Source of the DNA: an uncultured Bacteroidales bacterium
GTDB taxonomy: Bacteria; Bacteroidota; Bacteroidia; Bacteroidales; UBA932
Assembly (NCBI GenBank): GCA_944326325.1
Contig: CALVDQ010000001.1
Location: 1 to 64,000 of the forward strand
DNA length: 64,000 nucleotides
Reading direction: 5' to 3'
Shown here: positions 56,427 to 64,000 of the stretch, in pieces
How the letters are laid out: each line of letters begins with the position of its first letter
Position numbering within the stretch: the first letter of the stretch is position 1
Translations under genes and position numbers: made by a program
The notes under the pieces: model-generated
Database searches by the model: none
Told to the model about the DNA's origin: nothing
Seen by the model: only the letters and a program-made list of their open reading frames with translations

Positions 56427-57854
56427 ATGAAACTTACGACAAGACTTTCCGCCGCGGTACTGATCTGCATCGCGGCATCAGTGACTGCAGGGGCTGAAGT
56501 CCGCCTGCATTCCACAATCGGCAACCACATGGTGATCCAGCAGAACAGCGTCATGCCGGTACATGGCAAAGCTTCCCCTGGAGAAAAGGTCAAGGTAAGC
56601 TGCTCATGGAATGACGGATCATGGACTGCCAAGGCCGGACCTGACAGCCTCTGGTCCGTGCCGGTAGAAGTACCGTCAGGAAGCTGTGAGACACAGTGGA
56701 TTGAAATAAAAGGGGAGAACAGGATATTTCTCGACGATGTACTCATAGGTGACGTATGGCTGTGCTCGGGCCAGTCCAACATGGAGATGCCGATGCGAGG
56801 ATTCCCGTCCCAGCCCGTGGAAGGCAGTCTCCCTGAAATACTCTCTTCAGGAAGATACAGGAACCTGAGGCTGTTTGATGTGAAGCACAACTACTCATAT
56901 GAACCGCTCACGGAATGCGGCGGAGAATGGCTCAGGCCTGACCCGTCCACAGTGCCTTTCTTCAGTGCGGTGGCCTATATGTTCGGCAGCCGTCTCTCCG
57001 AATCAATCGATGTTCCTGTAGGAATCATCGTATCGAGCTACGGCGGCTCCAGGATAGAATCATGGCTCAGCAAGGAAGTCATATCCAGTCTGGGACCGGA
57101 TGAATATCTGGCAAAAGCAGACAAGCCGTACAGGGACCCGTATACCTTGTACAATGCCATGATTGTCCCTATATCCAAAGTCCCTGTCAAGGGTGTGGTA
57201 TGGTTCCAGGGCGAGAGCAACAGGAGAAACGCAGAGTGCTACGCGAAAATGCTGACAGAGATGATGGCACTTTGGCGGAAGGACTGGTCATCTCCTGCGA
57301 TGCCGTTCATAATCTGCCAGATAGCCCCAGGCAAATACAGCGGTCCGGGAGAACTCGGCTCGGCAAGACTGAGGGAGGCCCAGTTCAAAGCCGCTTCTGA
57401 AGACAGCAATGCCTATATAGTCGGCACATCCGACCTGGGGTCATTGAAGTTCGTCCACTTCCCTAAGAAGAAAACCGTCGCTGAACGTGTACTTGCTTCC
57501 GCTCTCGTAAATGTCTACGGATACCAGGGAATACCAGGCTCAGGTCCGGTCTTCGATTCAGTGGAATATGACGGTGGGAAAGCTACAGTAAAATTCAAGT
57601 TTGCGGAACGCGGGCTCATTCCGTCAGACCAGGAGATACAGTGTTTCGAACTTGCAGGAAAGGACGGGGTCTATTATCCTGCGACCGCCCGCATCGGAAA
57701 ACACGACAGGTCTACGGTAGAAGTGACTTCAGACTCGGTACCTGAGCCATGTTTCGTCCGTTTTGCTTTCACCGACTGGCACTGCATAAACCTCTATAAC
57801 TGCGAGGGTCTTCCTGCCATACCTTTCAGGACAGACAATATAGAATACAGATGA
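56427..57854 (+). CDS. Sialate O-acetylesterase-like SASA protein, copy 2
   Basis: 475 residues; signal peptide ending VTAGAEV and no lipobox, so probably periplasmic while copy 1 is lipid-anchored. Same architecture: STIGNHMVIQQNSVMPVHGK, VWLCSGQSNMEMPMRGF, VPVGIIVSSYGGSRIESWLS and KGVVWFQGESNRRNAE. The block around the nucleophile is nearly identical to copy 1, the rest diverged, pointing to an old tandem duplication. ATG at 56427 gives the signal peptide; the frame open to 56286 overlaps copy 1. Confidence 0.88.
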   Translation: MKLTTRLSAAVLICIAASVTAGAEVRLHSTIGNHMVIQQNSVMPVHGKASPGEKVKVSCSWNDGSWTAKAGPDSLWSVPVEVPSGSCETQWIEIKGENRIFLDDVLIGDVWLCSGQSNMEMPMRGFPSQPVEGSLPEILSSGRYRNLRLFDVKHNYSYEPLTECGGEWLRPDPSTVPFFSAVAYMFGSRLSESIDVPVGIIVSSYGGSRIESWLSKEVISSLGPDEYLAKADKPYRDPYTLYNAMIVPISKVPVKGVVWFQGESNRRNAECYAKMLTEMMALWRKDWSSPAMPFIICQIAPGKYSGPGELGSARLREAQFKAASEDSNAYIVGTSDLGSLKFVHFPKKKTVAERVLASALVNVYGYQGIPGSGPVFDSVEYDGGKATVKFKFAERGLIPSDQEIQCFELAGKDGVYYPATARIGKHDRSTVEVTSDSVPEPCFVRFAFTDWHCINLYNCEGLPAIPFRTDNIEYR

Positions 57855-57869
57855 TTCTTTGTCAGCACA

Positions 57870-57920
57870 CCAATAAATGAGAAACGGGGCGGAAATTCCG
57901 TCCCGTTTCTCATTTATTGG
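57870..57920. terminator. Bidirectional intrinsic terminator
   Basis: Perfect 19-bp hairpin (57870-57888 with 57902-57920), with extra CGG/CCG pairing inside. It separates the convergent esterase pair and the block C susD gene. A/T-rich stem ends serve as the U-tract in both directions. Confidence 0.9.
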
Positions 57921-57928
57921 CACCGGCA

Positions 57929-59539
57929 TTACAGCCAGCCTTCGTTCTGAGGGAAGTTGGCGGCACCCATGAAGTCGATCTCAGACTGAGGGATAGGCCA
58001 TACATAATGCTTAGGCTGGAAATTGGTCCTCTGCTGAGTCAGGCTTCTGTCCTCTACCAGACGAGGATCCTCTTCCGGAGTATCACCTCCGTGCAGGGTG
58101 ACACGCTCCAGCATACGGAGACGTTTGAGCAACGGCCAGCGCACACCTTCGAAGTTAAGTTCACGGGCATATTCTTCCAGCAGGATATCCATTGTGAGCG
58201 GACCGTCGAAGTGGTCATTGCCGGCCCTTTCCCAGGTCTCGTTATAATACTCTATAGCCTTAGGGCTCGAACCTCCATCCCTGTGGTAATACGCCTCTGC
58301 AGCCATCAGATATGTCTCTGCAAGCCTGTACAGCACCACATCCTTGAACCCGTATGTGGCCTCGATAGATTCAAGGCGGGTCCAGCTGTCCGCATATTTG
58401 AGGGACATCGGGTGAAGACATTCGATATATTCGGCAGATGACTTCTCGACAACCTCGTCTCCGAGCTGTTTTCCGGCAGGAAGATTGTCAGGATCGTTGT
58501 AATACCATTTATGCCTGTACATATTCTGGTAACGCTTGTCCTTTTCCTGGTCATACAGGCCGAGAAGGTAGGTGTTCGGATAGCATCTTCCCCAGCCGTA
58601 TCCGCCATATTCTACAGAAAAGTCCATTCCCGTCACTTTCTGGTACCTCGATGTCGTCACAAGGGAAAGACGGTGTCCCGAAACATTTCCGCCGCTGGCA
58701 TTTCCGCCGCCACCGATATTGGCAGAATACTGATATACATAGAGATTCTCCCTGAAATTGAGATCAGCTCCAGTGAAGCAGTCGATGGCGTTGTCCATCA
58801 TCCCGTACATACCGCTCTCGAAGATATCCTCGCACTGGTCGATAGCCGTAGTCCAGTCATCCTCCCACATGGCCACCTGTGCCCTGATGTGTTTGGCTAC
58901 AGCCTTGGTCCAGCGGCCTGGCTGGTCTGTCCAGTCAAGAACCTCCATAGCGTCATTGAGGTCATCCTTGATCAGGTCGAAGATCGCCTCCTTGCTTGAA
59001 GGTTTGAACACCCTGTCGAGATTGCCTACCGTGGTAGGGACCGTGTTCAGGTAGAGACGCTCAAAACGCTTGTAAAGTTCGAAATATGATCTTCCGCGGA
59101 ATACCTTCGCCTCTGCCCATGCCTTTCTCACGGTAGAATTTTCCATATCGAGGTTATGCTCTGCTGCATATATCACCTCATTCGCCTTTCCTATGATCTG
59201 ATAATGGTGCGACCACATATACTTGAAATAATTCGTACTTGCAGTAAGTCCGTCAAGCCTGGCGAGAGCTGCTGCCGAACCACCCCTGAAGACAAGAAGG
59301 TCAGTGCTGTAATCAAACATGAGCGCACAGAAAAGCTCGCCGTCCCCGCCGGATCCGTAGTCCCTCAGTATCTTCCTGTCATAGTCATAAAGGCCTATGA
59401 CCATCGATTCCAGACCTTCAGGAGTCGTCTTGAGCCAGTCTGTCGTGATTTTTGTCTTTGAGTCTTCCATCAGCGCATCAGTACAGGCGGTACCGAGGCC
59501 GGCGCATAAGATCAATATGATAGCTGATATTTTCTTCAT
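57929..59539 (-). CDS. SusD/RagB-family surface glycan-binding lipoprotein (block C)
   Basis: 536 residues, lipobox LGTAC (Cys about 19). SusD features: AKVFRGRSYFELYKRFERLY, the repeat-type helices around GRWTKAVAKHIRAQVAMWED and the C-terminal EYARELNFEGVRWPLLKRL followed by WPIPQSEIDFM and QNEGWL. It differs widely from the block A SusD, so the two pairs likely bind different ligands. ATG at 59539 (MKKISAIIL) is chosen; a 21-codon extension overlaps susC. Confidence 0.95.
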   Translation of the reverse strand: MKKISAIILILCAGLGTACTDALMEDSKTKITTDWLKTTPEGLESMVIGLYDYDRKILRDYGSGGDGELFCALMFDYSTDLLVFRGGSAAALARLDGLTASTNYFKYMWSHHYQIIGKANEVIYAAEHNLDMENSTVRKAWAEAKVFRGRSYFELYKRFERLYLNTVPTTVGNLDRVFKPSSKEAIFDLIKDDLNDAMEVLDWTDQPGRWTKAVAKHIRAQVAMWEDDWTTAIDQCEDIFESGMYGMMDNAIDCFTGADLNFRENLYVYQYSANIGGGGNASGGNVSGHRLSLVTTSRYQKVTGMDFSVEYGGYGWGRCYPNTYLLGLYDQEKDKRYQNMYRHKWYYNDPDNLPAGKQLGDEVVEKSSAEYIECLHPMSLKYADSWTRLESIEATYGFKDVVLYRLAETYLMAAEAYYHRDGGSSPKAIEYYNETWERAGNDHFDGPLTMDILLEEYARELNFEGVRWPLLKRLRMLERVTLHGGDTPEEDPRLVEDRSLTQQRTNFQPKHYVWPIPQSEIDFMGAANFPQNEGWL

Positions 59540-59571
59540 AATTGTTATATCTTCAACTTTGTTCAACTTTT

Positions 59572-62500
59572 TCAGAAACTGAGGTTCAGACCGAATATCC
59601 ACTGCCTTGCTTCAGGGTAAGAACCCGGGGTAAGCTCAGGGCTGTAGGACAGGAAATTTGTTATCGTGAACACGTTTGTTCCTGTCAGATAGAAACGCAG
59701 CCTGTCGATATGTATCTTCTGGGTCAGGTGCTTAGGAAGTGTATATCCTAAAGTCAGGGTCCTGAGCCTTATGTAGGAAGCGTCGGAATAAGAAAGTGCC
59801 GAATGGTAAGATATTCCCTGGCTGTACAGAGGTCTCGGATACTCATTGGACGGATTCTGCGGAGTCCAGTAATTCACTTTCACACCGTTGAGCTTGCCCT
59901 GAAGGGACCCGCCCGAATTGTAGTCGTACAGATACTTGTTCTGGATAATCCTTCCGTACACTCCGTAGAAATCTGCGAACAGGTCGAAACCTTTCCATTT
60001 CAAGGTAGTGGTAAGGGACATCGAGAATTTCGGGTCCTTAGGTATCACGACCCTGTCTTCAGCAGTGATCTTGCCGTCATTGTTCACATCCTTCACCTTG
60101 ATAGCTCCAGGATATACATTGTCTTCCCTTTCAAGAGCCTTGTCGGCGATGCCGTCACCGTCTGTATCATAAGTAGGCTTGAGATAGAAAGAGTCTCCTG
60201 CACGCTCAAAATCCTCATACTGGTATATACCGTCGAACTGGTAGTCATAGTAGACATTCAGAGGCTCGCCGATGAACCATTTGTTGTTGACGTCATCCAC
60301 CTCGTTGCCGTTCTCGTCAGTCAGGCCGTTTATCCTAAGGATCTTGTTGCGGTAAAGGGAGAAATTGGTACCCATGCTCCAGAAGAAATCCTTTGTCCTG
60401 AAAATTTCACCTGTAATGGAGATATCCGTACCCCATGTACTGGTCTTGCCCATGTTGTCCGTTATCTTGCTGTACCCTAGAGAAGGACTGATGCTCCTTG
60501 CTACAAGCAGGTCGTTGGTAACCGTGTTGTAATATTCTACGCTACCGTAGAGCCTGTCGTTGAAGAATCCGAAATCCACACCGACATTCGTCTGTGAAGT
60601 GGTCTCCCATCCTATGTTCGGGTTGGAAAGTTCGCTGCCCGGCAGGAAGCCTGTCGAATGCTCGTCCCCGAACTCCATATCGATAGAGTTGGCAAGGCCG
60701 AGGCTCTTGTATCTTGCAAGCGCACTATGGGAACCTACCTGGCCCCAGCTTGCCCTGAGCTTGAGGTTGGATACCGCATGCACGTCTTTCATCCAAGGTT
60801 CCTCCGAGATAAGCCATCCGGCAGATACCGAAGGGAAGTTAGCCCATTTGTTGTTGCTTCCGAACTTGCTGTTTCCGTCCCGTCTGATTGCAGCTGTAAT
60901 CAGGTACCTGTCCCTGAAACTATACTGTACTCGTCCCATGAAAGAGATCATGACTTCTTCCTCGAATCCTCTGCCTATGTCAGTCACCTCTCCTGCAGGA
61001 AGCATGTTCCAGTCCCTGTTCACAGGTACATTGTTGGCCGAATACGACATGGACCTGTCCACAGTCTTGTCCCAGCTCTGCACGAGGGTGATGTTCAGAC
61101 GATGGTTCATATTCTTGATCGGAACGGTATAGTTGATGATGTTCTCGACGAGGTAATTCTGGTTCTTGTTATTGCTCAGCGAGCCCTGTCCTGTACTTCC
61201 TATGGCTTCCGAAGAGGTGAACTGCCCGTCTTCCTTGAAGTGGTTGTAGTAAGAAAGGTTAAGACGGTAGCTGAAACCCTTGAACGGTTTTATATCGAAG
61301 AAAGTATTCAGACGGTAATAGTCTGTGATGATATTCCTTTCAAAACATTCGGCAGTATACAGCGGGTTCGGGGCCTTCTCTGAATTTATATACATTGTAT
61401 AGCTTCCATCTTCATTGTACACCTGGGCAAGAGGTGTCCTTGTGATGAAGTCAGTAAAACTGCCGGACTCTCTGTCCTGGCCGGATTTTCCGTAGGAAGT
61501 ATTGAACCCTATGTTCAGCCATTTGAATACATTGAAGTCCACATTCAACCTGGCGTTGCCTCTCTGGTATCTTGAACCGGTACGTACCATACCGTACTGG
61601 TCATAATATCCGAATCCGGCGGCTACCCTTATCCTGTCAGTACCTCCGCGGATGCTCAGGTCGTGTTTGTGGGCAAGCGCCGGCTTGAGCATGAGATCCT
61701 CCCAGTTGACGAAATTCTTGTTGGCATAGACCTCCTCCATGATAGCGTCATTGAGGACGATATTCGGCTGGAGCAGTTCATAATCTTCCGCTGAAAAATA
61801 CTGGCGGTCTCCGGCAAATGCTTCCCTTCTCAGATTATAGAACTCCTCTCCGTCGTAGAAATCGAAGTTGCGCCATAGGGTCTGGACTCCGACGTAGCTG
61901 TCGAGGGTGACCTGAACTTTCCCTGTCTGTCCCCTTTTCGTCGTGACAAGAATGACTCCGTTCGCAGCCCTTGTACCGTAGATAGCCTGTGAGGCAGCAT
62001 CCTTGAGCACTTCTATAGACTCGATATCAGCTCCGTTTATCATGCTGAACTCCTCGCTTGTAGCAGGAGAACCGTCAATCACATACAACGGGGCGTTTCC
62101 TCCTGTAAGAGACCTGTCACCTCGCACTTTGATGGATGCACTGGAACCAGGACGTCCGGATGATGATGTGACCTCTACACCGGCAATCCTGCCTCGCAAC
62201 ATATCTACAGGGTCGGATCCAGGGGTATAGTCCATATCTTCCATATTCACTGACGCGACAGAACCTGTAATGTCCTTCCTGCGCTGCATACCGTAACCCA
62301 CGACTACGAGAGCTTCCAGCTGCTGTGAATCTTCTGACATGACAACATCTATCCGGGTCTGGGTCCCGACTGTCTTTTCAACATCGGAGTACCCGATAAA
62401 ACTGAATACGAGGACCTGGCCTTCCGATGCGGAAATGGAATATTCTCCGTTGTCTCCCGTCGTGGTACCGGTACTGGTCCCTTTTATCATTACATTCACA

Positions 62501-62622
62501 CCGGGCAATGCCCCTACGGCATCAGAAACAGTTCCGGTGATCTTGTCCTGAGCAAAAACTTGCGTACTGAATACAGCCGAAAGCAAAAATGCCAGCAATG
62601 TTCCTAAAATAGTGTTTCTCAT
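59572..62622 (-). CDS. SusC/RagA-family TonB-dependent transporter (block C)
   Basis: 1016 residues: signal peptide (ending QVFAQ), carboxypeptidase-like domain (VMIKGTSTGTTTGDNGEYSI), TonB-box region (VVVGYGMQRRKDITGSVASV), plug (KVRGDRSLTGGNAPLYVIDG; GTRAANGVILVTTKRGQ) and barrel ending RQWIFGLNLSF. No STN domain. It lies between the GH88-DUF2264 gene (20 bp) and susD (32 bp), all on the minus strand, so the three form an operon. Confidence 0.95.
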   Translation of the reverse strand: MRNTILGTLLAFLLSAVFSTQVFAQDKITGTVSDAVGALPGVNVMIKGTSTGTTTGDNGEYSISASEGQVLVFSFIGYSDVEKTVGTQTRIDVVMSEDSQQLEALVVVGYGMQRRKDITGSVASVNMEDMDYTPGSDPVDMLRGRIAGVEVTSSSGRPGSSASIKVRGDRSLTGGNAPLYVIDGSPATSEEFSMINGADIESIEVLKDAASQAIYGTRAANGVILVTTKRGQTGKVQVTLDSYVGVQTLWRNFDFYDGEEFYNLRREAFAGDRQYFSAEDYELLQPNIVLNDAIMEEVYANKNFVNWEDLMLKPALAHKHDLSIRGGTDRIRVAAGFGYYDQYGMVRTGSRYQRGNARLNVDFNVFKWLNIGFNTSYGKSGQDRESGSFTDFITRTPLAQVYNEDGSYTMYINSEKAPNPLYTAECFERNIITDYYRLNTFFDIKPFKGFSYRLNLSYYNHFKEDGQFTSSEAIGSTGQGSLSNNKNQNYLVENIINYTVPIKNMNHRLNITLVQSWDKTVDRSMSYSANNVPVNRDWNMLPAGEVTDIGRGFEEEVMISFMGRVQYSFRDRYLITAAIRRDGNSKFGSNNKWANFPSVSAGWLISEEPWMKDVHAVSNLKLRASWGQVGSHSALARYKSLGLANSIDMEFGDEHSTGFLPGSELSNPNIGWETTSQTNVGVDFGFFNDRLYGSVEYYNTVTNDLLVARSISPSLGYSKITDNMGKTSTWGTDISITGEIFRTKDFFWSMGTNFSLYRNKILRINGLTDENGNEVDDVNNKWFIGEPLNVYYDYQFDGIYQYEDFERAGDSFYLKPTYDTDGDGIADKALEREDNVYPGAIKVKDVNNDGKITAEDRVVIPKDPKFSMSLTTTLKWKGFDLFADFYGVYGRIIQNKYLYDYNSGGSLQGKLNGVKVNYWTPQNPSNEYPRPLYSQGISYHSALSYSDASYIRLRTLTLGYTLPKHLTQKIHIDRLRFYLTGTNVFTITNFLSYSPELTPGSYPEARQWIFGLNLSF

Positions 62623-62642
62623 GAAATGCGGAATTTTGATTA

Positions 62643-64000
62643 TTAGTTATTCTTTAACGCTTTATCACAAGGTATATCCACACCTTGCCATACTTTCTTC
62701 TCTGTCCAGTCAGCCGCAGGAGCACTCCAGAACGGATCTTCCGAAGGCAAGCCGAGGGCGATAAACGCAGCAGTACACAAGTACAGGCTGCCGGTCGAGA
62801 TATAGGTCTCTCCTATCGACGGCTGATGACCGTAGAAGCCGACCCGGAGCCAGCCGTTGCCATCGAACGTACCGGGAGCATTGATCTGCCGCCTGATGAC
62901 CTCTGTCAAGGCGCACCGAACCTGTGCAGGCGTAACCTTAGCCGGAAGCATCTGCCTGTACGCCACATCCGACAAGGCATAGAACGCACCGAACCTGTAC
63001 GCCAGTGACCGCCCGAATGCAGGGAATGTCCCCTCAGGCGAAATCAGACGCTCCTGCTGCTCCGCATACCTCGAATATCTCTTGCACTCCTGCTCATACA
63101 GCTCGCCTGCGTCCTTGCCATATTTTGACGACACCTCAAGCACCTGCATCAGCATAGGATGTATTACAAAACTGTTGTAGTAGTCCAGATGGAACTCTTT
63201 GCCGTCGCCGTACCATCCGTCTCCCTTGTACCATTCACGGAACCTGTCCAGGGCATACTGCACCCGCTCATATTCCCATTCACCGGAAAATTCCTTGAGG
63301 GCGCATTCGACCATTGCCGAAAACAGCAGCCAGTTGTTTTCGCCAGGCTTTATGGTCCTGCTTGATTCAAGCTCTCCTATAAGCCGGGACCTGGTAAGTG
63401 TATCCAGTCTGTCCCATACCTGGGTCCTGCAGCGCAACAGGCCGTGAGCAAGAAAGGCAGCATCGACAAGTGGCTGACGGTCATAGTTGAAATTCAGATA
63501 ATCAGGAGATTCCGGATCTACAGCATTCTGTATTCCTTTTACCACCAGGTCGATATATTCTGCCCTCAGCTGACCTTCCGGCGTAGGGTCCGCCCCGAGT
63601 TCCAGCCACGGGGAAAGTCCCGTCATAAGCCTGCCGAAAGCCTCAAGATGTGTAACCTTGTATCTTGATTCAATATCCCTGTTCCTTGACTCCACCGGCA
63701 TATTCTTCTTCAGTTCTCCCTTTGCCAGATTCTTCAGGACAGGATCCGAGATACGTCTCATGGCGCTCAGCCACAATGCCCGGTCATCATTCTCCGACAG
63801 GACTGTGAACACATCCACTACAGGACGGCCATCAAGAAGCCTTTTATACCTCATCAAGGCTTCGACATAATAGTAATCCGCGTATGAAAGAGGGGCGTCT
63901 ATCTCTGATGCTTTCTTGTAATATCCGGTGCAGTGCATTATAAGGAAACCTCTGTTCTTTCCCTTCTTGTCAAGATACCTGACGGAAGAAAGGGATTTCA
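62643..64000 (-). CDS. GH88-like unsaturated glucuronyl hydrolase fused to DUF2264 (partial, 5' end outside window)
   Basis: The frame is open to the window edge; the first in-frame ATG (63938) lies inside a conserved block, so the gene starts beyond 64000. The visible N-terminal ~65 residues (GFLIMHCTGYYKKASEID, then LSYADYYYVEALMRYK) match the C-terminus of GH88 enzymes, which remove unsaturated glucuronate from lyase products. The remaining ~400 residues are a DUF2264 domain (RALWLSAMRRISDPVLKNLA, WYGDGKEFHLDYYNSFVIHP, FPAFGRSLAYRFGAFYALSD). DUF2264 has been linked to the beta-glucuronidase family GH154, from memory. No signal is visible. It heads the visible block C operon. Confidence 0.8.
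   Translation of the reverse strand, partial: KSLSSVRYLDKKGKNRGFLIMHCTGYYKKASEIDAPLSYADYYYVEALMRYKRLLDGRPVVDVFTVLSENDDRALWLSAMRRISDPVLKNLAKGELKKNMPVESRNRDIESRYKVTHLEAFGRLMTGLSPWLELGADPTPEGQLRAEYIDLVVKGIQNAVDPESPDYLNFNYDRQPLVDAAFLAHGLLRCRTQVWDRLDTLTRSRLIGELESSRTIKPGENNWLLFSAMVECALKEFSGEWEYERVQYALDRFREWYKGDGWYGDGKEFHLDYYNSFVIHPMLMQVLEVSSKYGKDAGELYEQECKRYSRYAEQQERLISPEGTFPAFGRSLAYRFGAFYALSDVAYRQMLPAKVTPAQVRCALTEVIRRQINAPGTFDGNGWLRVGFYGHQPSIGETYISTGSLYLCTAAFIALGLPSEDPFWSAPAADWTEKKVWQGVDIPCDKALKNN

Overview
The window is chromosomal DNA of a member of the Bacteroidota, most likely an unclassified Bacteroidales with roughly balanced GC. Evidence: two SusC/SusD pairs, a hybrid two-component regulator, many Cys-lipidated surface proteins, the order rpsL-rpsG-fusA-rpsJ, few Shine-Dalgarno sites, and repeated TAnnTTTG (-7) promoter boxes. 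No rRNA, integrase, insertion sequence, phage or CRISPR array was found. The genus is not determined.

Left part (1-32 kb), mainly core functions: nrdG; a zinc-ribbon-tailed epimerase; a TPR/EnvC pair; an ECF sigma factor overlapping an anti-sigma-like beta-barrel protein; mlaFE; yifB; tsaE; a suf operon (sufB-pnuC-sufC-short sufD-ispE). Then comes a tRNA with anticodon CAT, preceded on its own strand by 121-bp tandem repeats. The str operon follows (rpsL-rpsG-fusA-rpsJ), then a CPBP protease with menA, a DUF3298 lipoprotein, an MGMT-family protein, an aquaporin and an apparent fabH remnant. A five-gene RND efflux operon (lipoprotein-MFP-RND-TolC-SIMPL) closes this part.

Right part (32-64 kb): about 32 kb of polysaccharide utilisation genes. 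Block A (+) is an ECF sigma factor, SusC, SusD, a Big2 surface lipoprotein, an alginate-lyase-family (PL38-like) enzyme, a 50-aa peptide and a fimbrillin-like lipoprotein, ended by a strong terminator. Block B has a BACON lipoprotein (-), a CE15-like glucuronoyl esterase (+), a minus-strand run of HTCS regulator, SASA esterase, GH2 and GH50-like enzyme, and two tandem SASA esterases (+). Block C (-) is SusD, SusC and, cut by the window edge, a GH88-DUF2264 fusion. Lyase, glucuronoyl esterase, unsaturated glucuronyl hydrolase, DUF2264 and several deacetylases together suggest (inference) an acetylated, glucuronate-rich polysaccharide as substrate.

The most striking feature is a run of ten G in the HTCS regulator gene. 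It puts the first 137 or so codons out of frame with the rest, and loss of one G would restore a 1344-residue protein. This could be slipped-strand phase variation of the regulator of the whole locus, a decayed gene or a sequencing error. Other unusual items: the GH88-DUF2264 fusion, two hairpin repeats with compensatory changes, the repeat-bearing leader of the tRNA, a half-length SufD, and two surface proteins sharing a C-terminal domain.
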